Assembly: GCF_041296265.1 (NCBI RefSeq)
Contig: NC_091695.1
Span: 15,669,001 to 15,733,000, forward strand
DNA: 64,000 bases
Direction of reading: 5' to 3'
From: Equus caballus
Taxonomy: Eukaryota > Chordata > Mammalia > Perissodactyla > Equidae
In this document: piece after piece, positions 35,500-47,764 of the stretch
Numbering within the stretch: the stretch's first letter is position 1
Layout of the letters: each line of letters opens with the position of its first letter
Notes under the pieces: model-generated
Told to the model about the DNA's origin: nothing
The model's input: only the letters and a program-made list of their open reading frames with translations
Databases searched by the model: none
Made by a program: the position numbers and the translations under genes

Positions 35500-36475
35500 A
35501 ATTTCATCTGATTCCTGTTCTATTATCGCCTGTGTCCTCTGAAAAGATAAAATATGCACAACCTTATGGTAGATGCAGATAATACTGCCATCTCTGTATT
35601 GCAAAGCATTGTAATTTCATTGGAAAATTTTTGGAAATTAAATATAAACTAATTTAATACACATAGAAACTGTCAATCAAAGTCTGAAATATATAGTGGA
35701 ATTAGAAAAGATTTGTAGTCTCTGATTGGTCTGTGGATTGATTCTCTGAAACTTAACTCTCTCAAATTTTCTGGTTTATTAAAAAGTTTAAGCTTAATTT
35801 ATTAACCCATCACAATGTCTAATAAATATTTAATATATTTTAATATAGTAATAAGTCTGTTTGTGAGTTGCATTACTGGAATAAACTGAAAAATTTCCAA
35901 ATTCACAGAGAAAATGTTGAATATTGTCATATTAGGGAAAGATTTTATCATGCTAAAACATTTAAGGAAGAATTAGATATTGGATAGAAATTACTTAATA
36001 ATTCTACTTCCTACATTTCCAAAGTCTTCATCATGCAATAACTCATTTGATATTCACATTGTGTGTAGAAAATTTTTTTAAAATATACATTGGTACTTCT
36101 TTTTCAGAACTTGCCTCAAATCCCATTTGAACAATTTTGTGACTCCGTCAGTTGTAGATTACAAGTTTCTAATTTCTTTTCCAATTATTTGCTAATTTTA
36201 TTTTGTTCTGCTTTTTCCAAAACAGATACTCATCTGTTAGGATATTGGAGAAGAATTAAGACAGGACCTCGGTGTGAGGGGAGAGAGAGAGGTGAAGAAA
36301 AGACACAATACTGAGAATAGCATATCCCACATCCATCATTGCTGGACTCTATAGTACACGCTGGTTAATAATGTAAATTGTTATCCAGTCATAAATCAAA
36401 TGCTTATTGAGTTATCTGCATGCATTGGATACCTAGTAAGAATACAGTATACAAACATTATATTCTAGAGTCCCC
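35500..36475. other. Gene-free AT-rich stretch
   Basis: No gene or named repeat seen. Confidence 0.45.
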
Positions 36476-36479
36476 TGGT

Positions 36480-36720
36480 ATTACCTATTGTAGTAAAAGT
36501 AACTTGGATTTTGAGTTGTTCAAGCCTGAGTTCAAATCTCAATAATACCATTTGTTTCCTGTGATCTTGGTTGATTTATATAACACTTTTAAGTTGAAGT
36601 TTACTTATAGGTAAAATGGTGACACACATGCCTCGCAGCCCCATTGTGAGGATTAAATAAGACGGTGTCCGCACATGCTCTAATACCTGTTGATTCTCAG
36701 CAGGTGCTCTTTAGCTTCCC
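36480..36720 (+). mobile_element. MIR SINE relic
   Basis: The core order is visible: CAAGCCTGAGTTCAAATCTC, then TGTGATCTTGGTTGATTTAT, then AGGTAAAATGGTGACACAC and GTGAGGATTAAATAAGACGG, which parallel MIR. Confidence 0.85.
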
Positions 36721-37900
36721 ACTTTCACCACCTGCCCTGACAGTTTGCAAGCTGATTTCACATAGTTTCTTCCTGCCTTCCTGCACATAAGTCTATCTTC
36801 AAGAAGCTACATACTTAAAATACAATCCTCAGGTACTAGAATAAGTGCACATCCTTCATTCAGCGCCATAGTAATGATACCATCAAGGTCACCAGTATGA
36901 ATAACTTTCAATTGTCAAGCACTGGGTGACCCAAACACTTGTGGAGTTCAACTGTGTGCTGTGGGTATCACAGAAAGATTTGTAAGATGTATTTTAGCAG
37001 TTTATCAGAGAAAGAAAGTGTGTTGGGAGACAAGAGAGCTCAGGAAACACTTGGATGTTCTAGGAGAACCTGATAAGAAATTGGGACATATGTGCAACTT
37101 ACAGAATACTTTAGTGAAAAAGGATGGAAATACGCAAAATGAACATATGATCAGAGTTAGAAGCACAGCTTTCTGTCTGGACCAGAAAATGCTTTTAGAT
37201 TTATCTTCCTTTTCTTAAGTCTTTAACGAAAAGCGTTTCAGGAATTAGCACTCAAATGTAAAACCAGTATTTGAGATTTGATAAATATTGGTTTCCCCTT
37301 TGATAGTCAGCTCTTTATGACACCTTTCAGTTGAAATAAACTGAATATAACAGCTATTAGAATTAAAAAAATCAGGTTTTGTGCAGGAAAATCAATTCTC
37401 CAGCATATTTTTGAATATAATTCCACCTCTCAAGTAATATTTGAGACAGCTCAAGTCAAAATGTGAATAAATGCAATTATTTTTAAAGAAATAAGATGAG
37501 AAAGAATCAAGGGAAAAGGTAATTCGAAACAAAATTGTCAAATTACTTGCTATAATATTTTATTATTTTTATTTTTTGTTTATTTTTATTCCAATTAGAT
37601 TCTGACATTCCTATCATCAAAGGCAAATAACAACATACAATATTACATAACGTCTTATCAGTAACAATAATATATAGCCTCCTCTCAGCATACCTAATTT
37701 CTGTTAGGAATGCTTTCTGATGGATAATTTTAGTGAAAGAATGAATATCTATATATATATATATATTTTTTTTACCACAGTTCAACATCAAATTCAGATG
37801 TTTTTATAGGACTCACTCTTAGTGACTGTGATTTTTGGAAACACAATGTACCTAATTATATTTCAGTAAATTGCTCCTCAGGCAGAGGAAGTGACTTTAC
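36721..37900. other. Gene-free stretch upstream of an OR10AG-like pseudogene
   Basis: No gene. A short AT run (ATATATATAT) is at about 37748-37768. An 85-codon frame at 36961-37218 has no known family. Confidence 0.45.
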
Positions 37901-37924
37901 ATATTGAATTCTTTATTTTCACAG

Positions 37925-38875
37925 ATGCTTCCCAGAGACCAAACAGCAGAAGGCAAGTTATCTTCAGTCGTGGTCTTTGTTCTCCTGGGATTTTCTGATC
38001 TCCCGAACCTCCAGGTGCTCCGAATTTGGAATTTTCTTTCTCATCTATATATTCGTCTTAACAGGAAATGGTCTTATCATAATAATTACAAGGGTAGACT
38101 CTGTTCTCCAGACACCCATGTATTCTTTTCTTGCAAGGTTTTCCTCACTGGAAATCTGTTACGTGTCTGTCACTCTTCGCAGGATTCTGGTGAACCCTTG
38201 GACTCAGGATAGAAGCATTTCTTTCCTGGGCTGTGCCGATCAAATGTGCTTCTTCCTTGTTCTGGGAGCCACAGAGGCATTTCTTCTGGCAGTGATGGCC
38301 TATGACTGCTATGTGTCCATTTGTAACCCTCTGCACATCCTCTTGTCATGCACCACAAGATGTCCACCCAGTTGGCTATTGGTGCCTGGCTCAGTGGAAT
38401 TCCCATCCAGATAGAACAAACATGTCAGGTGTTCTCACTGCACTTCTGTGCTTCTAACCAAATCAACCACTTCTTCTGTGACATCCCCCCATTAATCAAT
38501 CTGGCCTGTGGGGGCACTTCACTCAATGAGATGTTTGTCTATGTAGCTGCTGTATTGTTTGGCATGATTTCTTTTCTATTGATACTTGACTTTTTTGTCA
38601 AAATCATTTCCACCATCCTAAAGTTACCCTCTGCCACAGGTCGGTCCAAAGCCTTCTCCACCTCTTCTGCCCATCTCATAGTAGTGGTTTTATCTTTTGG
38701 CTCTGTTACTGTCACCTATTTAAGGCCAAAATCAAATCACTCTGCAGGAACTGACAAAATGCTCTCTCTTTTATACACTATTGTGACTCCAATGTTTAAC
38801 CCTATGATATATAGTTTAAGGAACAAGGATGTGATTGTAGCACTGAAAAAATTATTACTCAAGAGAACAGTGTGA
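37925..38875 (+). pseudogene. OR10AG-like olfactory receptor pseudogene (plus strand)
   Basis: The sole OR10AG-like copy on the plus strand. The ATG at 37925 directly follows a TTTATTTTCACAG acceptor-like sequence. The N-terminus reads to VVFVLLGFSDLPNLQ; a frame change near 38018-38030 moves into FGIFFLIYIF with TGNGLIIIITRVDS. The frame then covers [26 protein letters not shown], and a one-base loss in the LHYPLVM block near 38337 shifts again to MHHKMSTQLAIG, HFFCDIPPLINLACGG, SKAFSTSSAH and PMFNPMIYSLRN. It ends at TGA 38873-38875. Both shifts are small, so the copy is a relatively recent pseudogene. DRY is DCY, and KAFSTC has changed to KAFSTS. An ERE SINE sits immediately downstream; its duplicated target contains the stop codon. 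Confidence 0.93.
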
Positions 38876-38882
38876 GCATCTT

Positions 38883-39126
38883 TTTTTTTTGAGGAAGATC
38901 AGCCCTGAGCTAACATCTGCTGCCAATCCTCCCCTTTTTGCTGAGGAAGACTGGCCCTGAGCTAACATCCATGCCCATCTTCCTCTACTTTATATGTGGT
39001 ATTCCTACCACAGCATGGCTTGCCAAGCAGTGTCATGTCCACACCTGGGTTCCAAACTGGAGAACCCTGGGCCTCCGAAGTGGAACGTGTGCACTTAACC
39101 ACTGTGCCACTGGACAGGCCCCCAGC
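38883..39126 (-). mobile_element. ERE2/ERE3-type equine SINE at an OR stop codon
   Basis: A T run at the plus-strand left edge is followed by the reversed ERE2/3 tail (CCTGAGCTAACATCTGCTGC), the CCACAGCATGGCTTG middle, and the head CTGGACAGGCCCC. The target-site duplication is GTGAGCATCTT, at 38872-38882 and 39127-39137. The left copy includes the TGA stop of the upstream pseudogene. Confidence 0.93.
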
Positions 39127-39139
39127 GTGAGCATCTTAA

Positions 39140-40635
39140 AGGTAGCTCTTCAATGCATTGGTCACATAGCTATCACGGAAATACAATTAAATTTCACTCT
39201 ACCCATGTTTAGTGATGGTGTAATCATTAACACTCATTATGTAATTATCTACAATTATGATATATTTTAGATTCCCTGGCCAAAGTCACTTATGATCTCA
39301 TCTTTCATAAGCAAATTAGTCAATTTTCAAATGCGCTAGTCTTTAGGACAAATCTTCTTTTTCAGAACATATTATAAACTTATCTACCTTTAAAATGCTC
39401 AGATAATTTAAACTGTTAGGATTGTGTTTAAGAATTTATAGAAGAAATAGGGTTTGCCTTTACAATTTGTCAAATATTTAAAAATATTATGCAGGCATTC
39501 CCATTTATATTCATGACACGTTCATTTTTTCATGGTAAGTTTACATTAGGTATGTGTTGAGGGAGTAAACACAAAACTAAATTACAAATCAAATATTTAA
39601 TTATGAAAGAATTTAAAAACAAAATGAAAATCTTTAGTTGCACCCACTTTCTCAATATGAATTAAGAAAATGTTTCCATGTGTATCTAGAGGAAGCTGAA
39701 CAACTGGATCATTTTTTCCCACTTCTGCCCAGAGTGTATGGCAATTGAATATCAAATATCTGAACTGGTTCTATCATCCTCCTTTAAATATGTTTCATCA
39801 TTGTGCTTCATACTGGATTCTGAAATGCATTTCCAATTTCTCAGAATCCTTTGCTATAGCTTACTTGATTTATCAAAGATGCAATGAAAAAATATATGAC
39901 TTTTCTTATAATTAATTTAAAAGAACACATTTGAAATTTAGAAAGGGAGAAAGAAAAAAGTTAAAACAAAGATTCACACTTAATTACTTAACATCACAAA
40001 TAATAACATACACAAAATGCAGATGCCTAATACCATGTACCTACAAGTTGTATTTAAATTAATATGACTGTAACTAATCTTGCCCATTGTATCTTTCTCT
40101 TATTTATTTGAAATTTACCAAAGAGTACAGATAAAATCCAGAACTAGTCAATCATAGATATCCTAACAGGCAAAAAAGATGAGGAATTTAACAAAATTGC
40201 ACTTAACGCTCACTTTTCTGTTTTGAATGTGCAACTTGGGATACTCAGTCTCTATTTCTAAAAATTTATGTTAATACTTGCAGACTGTATCATTTATCTA
40301 ACAATCATATCACTTTATAGATTTAATTATGCTTGTAAATATTTTGCCTCTTCAGATTAGTTTCTCTTTATAAGGGCTTACATTTTAATTGTAAAGTTTG
40401 GTTTATAAATTAGAATTTTTATTTCAAGGGCTTATGCTTTAACCTTCCATCAGTTAACATGACACCCTATAACATCTTTGTTTTTGTATGTAGGTATGAG
40501 TGTAAATATTGTAATCTACCTCACATATCTTCTTGCATGTATCAAAAATTAAATGCATTCTTCATGGTGATAATAATGATGGTATTGAAGATAATTCCAA
40601 TATTTGTGGGAGTGCTATTTTTCTGCTCTTAGATA
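39140..40635. other. Gene-free AT-rich stretch
   Basis: No gene or named repeat was identified; AT-rich and unusually free of recognised elements. Confidence 0.45.
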
Positions 40636-40639
40636 AGCA

Positions 40640-40815
40640 CATGACATGGTATAATGAAAAGAGCATTAGTTTAGGAATCAAGAAAACCGATTTTTATTTC
40701 TAATTTACTTTAAGCTGAGCATTCTTGAGTAAGTAAACTATCCTTTGTATCAACTACTCTGCCTGTAAAGTGGTAATAATGCCTAATATCACTATCTCAC
40801 AGAAATATAATCATG
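40640..40815 (+). mobile_element. MIR SINE relic
   Basis: ATGGTATAATGAAAAGAGCA, then TCTGCCTGTAAAGTGGTAAT and AATATCACTATCTCACAGAA, match the MIR order (tRNA-like head, core, end). Confidence 0.8.
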
Positions 40816-43800
40816 ATCTTGGTTCCAAGGAGTCTTGGAAAACTCAAGAATGTTGGAGAAGGAGGCATTTGTCAAAATCTAGTTTTCTCGAGAACGAAGC
40901 CTACATATTTAAACATGGAAATTATTCTGGCATTAACTTAATGTCATTGAAAATCCTTCCATAACAGCTTCCAGATTTCCCTGTACTTTTAAACCTTTGG
41001 GCAGAGTTTATTCTGCTTTGGCTTCTCAAGATATGCATGAAAAAAATCCTGGATTCTGGGCTTCCAGGGCCTGTCATTATTTGTAGACGTGGAACATAAT
41101 TTAGCTTTATATCAATTCTCCATAGATCATACTATTTTCTCATATTTATGATCTCTTCTTGCTTCTAGTAAATTGAGTTTCAAAGTATCAGCCTCTAGAA
41201 ATGTTTTCTAATTAATTGAATTATATTTTTCTAATAAATTTCCAATTATCATTCCTTATCACACTGAAAGAAATCAGACAGTTTGTTAATTTTCTTATTT
41301 TACTTACTATTGTAAATGTGACCTCACTTAAAGAGAAAAGGGCAAAGATTTTCTGAAATCTCTTCCTTTTATTTTATTTAGGATATAAAATAGTTTTCTA
41401 ATGTTTACATGTACCTTTGATATAGAAACTAAATGTATAGGGCAGCCTAGTTAGTAATTAAGAGGCTCACTGTTTTGCCAAATATTTTGGATTCCTTTGA
41501 ATAATGCCCCTCAAAGACACATCATATATATCAGTATATGTATATGACAACTATAACCATCAGAAATATAATTAGTTGCATGAAACCATCTAGAAATTAA
41601 GCAAACAAATGTGTTTGTGCACATGTACATACAAACTATATATCTATCTATCTACCTATCTATCTATTTACGTATCTTCTATCATCTGCCATACCCTCAG
41701 AAGGTAAACGTGCATACATATATATGTGTACCTTTTGTGCATACAGCTTATTATGGCAAATTTCAGCAATTCTACATCTTTGAACTTTCAGCATTATCTT
41801 TCCAGAAACTTTGTTCCATGATTTATATAATTTATTTTTTCCTAATTCTACTTTAGTCCGTAAGATCACCTTCCTTTTATCTTCTAATTGTATTATTCTA
41901 TGTCCACATGTGTAGATTGTCTACCATTACACCAGCATATTGTTTTACAGCCAAGAATCCACAGCTACAAATACAAATTTAAATTGTAAATACATTCAAA
42001 TTTTTCCTTCCCAAAATCAAGCTGTGTAAAGTTTCCACTCATATTGCTGATCTCCGCCTCTCGCCTTATCAATTGGTGTCTGTCCAGGAAAGCACTCCTG
42101 TTCTCTGAAGAGCACACACAACTTGTATACACAAACACACACAGGAGTGAGTACCTACATAAATAAATGTCTATGTTTATAAAGAATAAAAGTAAGTTTT
42201 TTAGAACTCTGAATTGTTCCAGGAATAGTACAATTCAAATAATAGGAACAAAAGATTATCTTCATGATAAAGATATTGATAATTTACAAAACACATATAT
42301 TAGCTGCATATATTCATCGTGTTTAAAAAATTGGTGGTACAAAAACTTTTGGCATATTATTACCACTGGAAGAAGTGATTACCTCAGATTTTTGTTTATA
42401 AGTTGTCTAGATAAATGAGAAAATAATTTTTGATACTATTCACAGATTTTTTAGGGGCTATGGGACATCATTATCTAGGAAAAAAAATAATGACAGGGCT
42501 CTAAGAACATAGCTCTTATTTGCTCTTCTGTAAAGAGTTAGATTAGTTCATATTCATTAGAGCAATTAATATTTCATAAATGTTTTTCCCTTTGTTAGTT
42601 ATCTCTTCCTTCTCAACTTTTTCTTCCCTATATTAGGCAGGAGGACCAATGAAAATGAAAGAACTTCAAAATATCTGTCTGACTCCATTCCACACCTCAT
42701 AGCTCAGGAGTTAGCCAATTTCTGCTTGAAAGTTTTCCTGGATTTTTTTGTTGTTGTTTTATGTTTCTCCTTCTTGTATTCTTTTCTTATCTCCAATCAT
42801 GCCCATAATATTTTTATGGTTTCTGATAGGCCCATATATACATGTGAGTAGAACTCACTTTTTCACTTATGGGCTAAAGTTGTAATAACAGGTGCGAGCT
42901 TCACCACATTCTTTTTCAACCTTAAGTGGTAGTGACAGGTCATGGTTCCTTAGAGATGTGTTACCCACATACACAAATATTTCAATAAATAAGCACAAGT
43001 ATTAAAAATAACTATGATTAATTGTATCAAAACAAGCAATTGACCATAATGATTTTCTTGATACACAATGATTACAGATTTATTGTTTACTTTTCATAAT
43101 TACATGAATAACACAGACTTATTGTAATGAACTACAAATATCAGTAGAAAAAAGAATATTTTACTCTGAGATACCCACAGTTATCATTGATTATCATATT
43201 TTTACTGATCATTTCCAATGTGTGTGTATGTGGTATACAATTCTGTGTATGATCTCTGTGTTTTCATAGCAGATATATTTATGAAAATTTATTTCCTTTC
43301 CTCAAATTTATCATCACTACTATCATCACTGGGAAAATTTATTGTAAAAATATGCCCATGACTTTCTCTTGTCTTATCATATGCAAATATTTTAATAATA
43401 GCATTTATTTTTATCAAATCATGCGACCATATTATATAGAAATATTTAATTGATGTAAACATAAATCATGTTTAGTATTCACTACTATTTCTTTACCAAA
43501 ATCATTTATAACACTACATTCCTAAGGAAAGGTGGCTTTTTTAATCTATAAAATGATTTCTTGTAGAGCCATCGCTAGACCAAAAATAAAATATATATAT
43601 ATTTATATATATGTATTTAATGTCCATTGCATACCTAGTTCTTCAAATGGCTGTTACAGTTCGATGGAAATGAATGATATGGTTTCCAATAAGTGATACA
43701 ACAGGGTCTCTATCACAGTGGAAGTTTTTACATTAATCCTTGTCAAAAGTTCTTACTGAGAGAGGACATTGCACAATGACATTATAGAATTACCAATAGA

Positions 43801-43935
43801 ATGATTTGCTGTTTGATGACATGTACATAAATGTGTATTTAAGGCATTAAAACAATACAAGTAATTTTTAATTTGGAAAGAATTACAATTGTATAGACAG
43901 GTAAACATTGTTTAATACAAATATCTATTGAAATT
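40816..43935. other. Gene-free AT-rich stretch, with ATCT repeat
   Basis: No gene was recognised. A short (ATCT)n tetranucleotide run lies at 41641-41673. The part at about 42980-43560 has the AT-rich texture of old L1 3' ends but no diagnostic phrase I trust. Confidence 0.45.
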
Positions 43936-44904
43936 TCAATACCAATATAAGGGAATTAATTCCTGCAAGTATAGCTCATTTTTTAATGAAGTAAATTTCT
44001 TACATAGCAATTTTCTCAGTGCGATAATGACTGCCTTATTCCTTAGACTATACAATGGGGTTAAATATGGGAATCACAATAGTGCAGAAAAGAGAAAGCA
44101 CTTTGTCAGTTCCTGCTGAGTGACTGGTCTTGGGTCTTAAATAAGTAATAAAGCCTGATCCAAAGGACAACGCCACAACCATAAGATGAGATGAACAGAT
44201 TGAGAAGGCTTTGGACGACTTGTAGCTGATGGCAGTTTAAGAATTATGGAGATGATTTTGCCATAGGAGATAAGTATCAACAGACATGGAATCATAGCAA
44301 ATAACACAGCAGCTATGTAGACCATCCTTTCATTCACAAAGGTGTCCCACCAGGCTAGCCTGAGTATTGGGAGGATGTCACAAAAGAAGCGGTTGATAAG
44401 GTTAGAACCACAAAAGGGCAAAGAAAAAATCTGAAATGTCAGCCCAATTTGGACTAGAGTAGACACAAGCTGGACACAAACTTTTTTGTTCATGACTAGA
44501 ATATAGTACAGAGGGTTACAAATGGTCATGTAGTGGACATAAGCATCACTGCCAGAAGGAAGCACTCTGTGGCCCCCAGCACAAGAATGCAGCACATTTA
44601 CGCAGTGTGGGCGACTCAAAAACTTGTTCTTCTCTGGGTCAAAATATTCGTGGACAGTAACTGATACACAGAAGATTTCCAAAAAGGAAAAACTGTCAAG
44701 GAAAAAATACATGGATGTCTGGAGAACAGAGTTCAGTTTTGTTATTAGAAATATGGTGCCATTGTCCATTAGGATAATGATATAGATGATTAAGAACAAT
44801 CCAAATGGAAACCACTGGAGATGGGGAACATCATCAAAACTCAAGAGAACAAATTCCATCAATTCAGTTAGATTTTCTTCTGGTGTCTTTTCCTGGTGTT
44901 TCAT
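43936..44904 (-). pseudogene. OR10AG-like olfactory receptor pseudogene
   Basis: The ATG at 44902-44904 directly follows a CCCCTTTCCACAG acceptor-like sequence on the minus strand. The first part is clean: NLTELMEFVLL, then SMYFFLDSFSFLE. Near 44660 the frame shifts, and MCCILVLGATECFLLAV appears in another frame, then the frame returns near 44540 at HYMTICNPLYY. The TM4 to ECL2 linker lacks a GSWISGIP-like block. It continues through NRFFCDILPILRLAW, then shifts near 44215 after ATSRPKP. The rest (TYLRPKTSHSAG, then LSLFCTIVIPIFNP) leads to a short deletion in the IYSLRN block, and the frame that resumes runs to a TGA at 43936-43938 with an unusual tail. At least four frame changes make it a clearly broken copy. 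Confidence 0.9.
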
Positions 44905-44929
44905 CTGTGGAAAGGGGAGATTTAGCATG

Positions 44930-46445
44930 TGATTTTTATTTTGCCTTCATGGACCATGCCTGTTCTTTAAATTGCATCAGGATATCAAGATTGGTTTTCA
45001 TGAACACTGCAATTGCTTCTAATTTAATAATGTTACTACTTATGTATTTCCCCCTTTCTTAGTTTAGATCCTATGAATTATCACTGTACAAACTCCCTTG
45101 AAATTTCATTTAACATCGTTCCATATACTTCCTGCCTACAGTCCAGGATCAAATAAGCTATTTCCTGCTCAGCACAGACACTGGAAAAAGTGGCAACTCG
45201 GGGATAGACCCACATCTTTGCCATAGTATCTCGCTTTTAATTACTTATGTATCTTCACAATCCTATTGTACTTCTCTTTGATTTTTCTCTATCACACCTC
45301 AGGAGAATTGTATCAGAAATTGTCTTCCCCACACACTTTCAACTGCCTATTTCAACCCTTCATTTCCCTTCCATCACTTGATGATCTTGAGCATATGTGT
45401 CCTTATTATACAGTTTATATTGTCAGGCAGTTTTCCTACAAATAATTGACAGAAATTTTTATTTTATTGTGCATGGGGGAATAAAATAATTATCTTGTGG
45501 TAGGATACTAAGTGGGGAAGACAGGAGGGTTTTATTCAGGAAAAGTTGCCTGAGACCACAGATACAGGTAGAAATAATAAAGAAGGTAACCCTAGAAAAA
45601 CAGGCATGGCCTGGAGTGTGTTCATTACCTGTGTGCAGGTTTGTGGGCAGATGTAGGGAAGATATTTACTGCTATGTTTCACTCTGTGTGCTGTGTGCAC
45701 CTCCACTAACTTTGTAATTATATATACAGAGAGGAAGCAGGAACCATTGACTAATATCACAATTATATTTATTCTTTGAATCAATCAATAAACTGGCACA
45801 CATTTGAAGTTATGCAGGAATGTGCTATTGCAACAAGTATGTACTTACAAAAGATTGTAAACCAACCAATTGTGAATAATCATGTGCATTGTCTCTCTTT
45901 GACTTAATGAGTCTTAAGTTTGGTATTATCATCTATTCTTTTTCTCCCACAGCTATATGATACCTCCAAAATATGAATTTTATAATTTATCCAAATTTTC
46001 TTGTGCTTGCAACAAGAAGACTGGTATGCTGTGACTCAGGGTATCTTAAAAAGAAATGGAAGTTTTTCATTTGTTTTAAATGTTGGAAATCATATGTGCG
46101 TTGGCTTTAAGTATGTCTATTTATAGAAGTTTCATTCATTTCTTCAAAATGATTGCGTAGTATGCCCAGTCTTGCACCATATTTTTGTTATTGATTACTA
46201 TTTTTTTTGAGGTAAAAGGCAATTTATTTTTCTGAATTAGTTTCAGGAAAAAATAGAACCATGACATAAAAATTATAGAGTATCAGGTTTTTCTTTTCAC
46301 TATAAACATGATATATTCATTAGTGAAAATTTAGGAAATAGAGGGAACAACGAAATATATATATTTATATGTGTATATATACATTTATAATAAATGGGCA
46401 TTCCAAATAGTGTCTTTTAACCTTAACTGAGAGGATGTGCAGAGA
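44930..46445. other. Gene-free stretch
   Basis: No gene or named repeat was recognised. The part 45080-45430 has ordinary complexity and may hold an unrecognised old repeat. Confidence 0.4.
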
Positions 46446-46449
46446 TATG

Positions 46450-47330
46450 GACAGTGTGATTATGGCTCAAAAATATGCTTCATCCACATGTATGTAATTG
46501 TGTTTTATTCATTTTTATCACTCTGGTTTTCTTCTGTGTGCAGTTATCACAATCATTTCCATTCTAATTTGATAAGAATTTGGCATTATGAATGATGCAA
46601 AGTTGAAGATTCTTGGACATGTCTGATGGCAAACATACTCATGCACTTCTGCTGATACATTCCTAGGAGTAAGATCCTCCAGGTAAAGTCGAGCTGTCTG
46701 CTAGAGTGGTGTACCAATTCAAACACCAGCATGTGATAAAAGCTGCCATTAATTCACATCCTTTACACATCTAGTGTGGTTAGTTTTTTGGGTGTTTTTT
46801 CTTAATTTTCATCTGTCTGATTAGTGTGTCAAAGCTCTCAGTAGGGATAATTTGCATTTCACTGTTACTAATGAGTTATTTTCTTTTTCTCCTAGCCATC
46901 CAGATTATCCTCTTTGTGAAATCCCTCTTTAAGTTTCTTGTCAATTTTCGTCCTAGTTTTCCTTGGTTTTTGATTTGCAGAACTTCTTTATATATGATGT
47001 ATTTAAACCCTCGCTGTTGAAAAATTTCACTCTGAACAGCTGCTTTGCATGAAGAGTGCTTCCAAGTCAATGCAGTTCAACTTATCAGTGTTATGCACTA
47101 CAGTTAATAAATTTATTAAAAGTATTTTTCTTACACCAAGGTCATGAGGTTAATATACATTACCTTTGAAAGATTCATTATGTTGTATTTCATATTTAGG
47201 TTTACACATTATCTGGAATTATTTTCTCTATAAATTATATGAAGTAAGGGTCAAGTTCTTCATTTTTATACAATTAAATTAAGATAATTTACTAAAAGAC
47301 CATCTTTTCTACACTATTCTGTGGTACAAC
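46450..47330 (-). mobile_element. Old LINE-1 relic
   Basis: Plus-strand phrases (GCAAAGTTGAAGATTCTTGG, TTCTGCTGATACATTCC, TTTGCATTTCACTGTTACTAATGAG, AATTTTCGTCCTAG) are reverse complements of an old L1 3' UTR and distal ORF2 in order. It is highly diverged. Confidence 0.6.
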
Positions 47331-47764
47331 CTTTTACATGTTCAAGTGTGTCCATGTTCTGTAGTCATTCGACAAATATGCTCTAGAGGCTTTCCATATG
47401 AAATCTTTTGTTTACGTAAATAATAATAAATGGGAGAGGAACCAAGATATACACTAATAATTTCATGGAAAAGATATTGCAACATGAATTACAAGATAAA
47501 AGAGACTGTAGTTTTCAGTAAACAGTCTCAAACTGGCAGTGAATTTGGGCTGACAGAGTAGTTCACTAAATATGAGATTTGCTGAAAAATTCGTTTATCG
47601 TAAATACCACTCGGGATATAAGCCTAATATCAGGAATTCTAATGTAAAACGGCAAGTTCAAGAATAAGTAATGATAATCAATCCATATTAAGGCAGCAAG
47701 GTAAACCATAAGATAACTTCTGATTAGACAACAGCAGAATTAAGTGGGAAAACAGGTAATAAGT

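Noticed and set aside
35086-35582. Three overlapping long frames of 105-156 codons rich in S, L and F
   Set aside because: They come from the pyrimidine simple repeat; all frames of a CT tract are open by composition.
41641-41673. Tandem ATCT units that might suggest a CRISPR-like or satellite array
   Set aside because: It is a short tetranucleotide microsatellite, and the DNA is mammalian.
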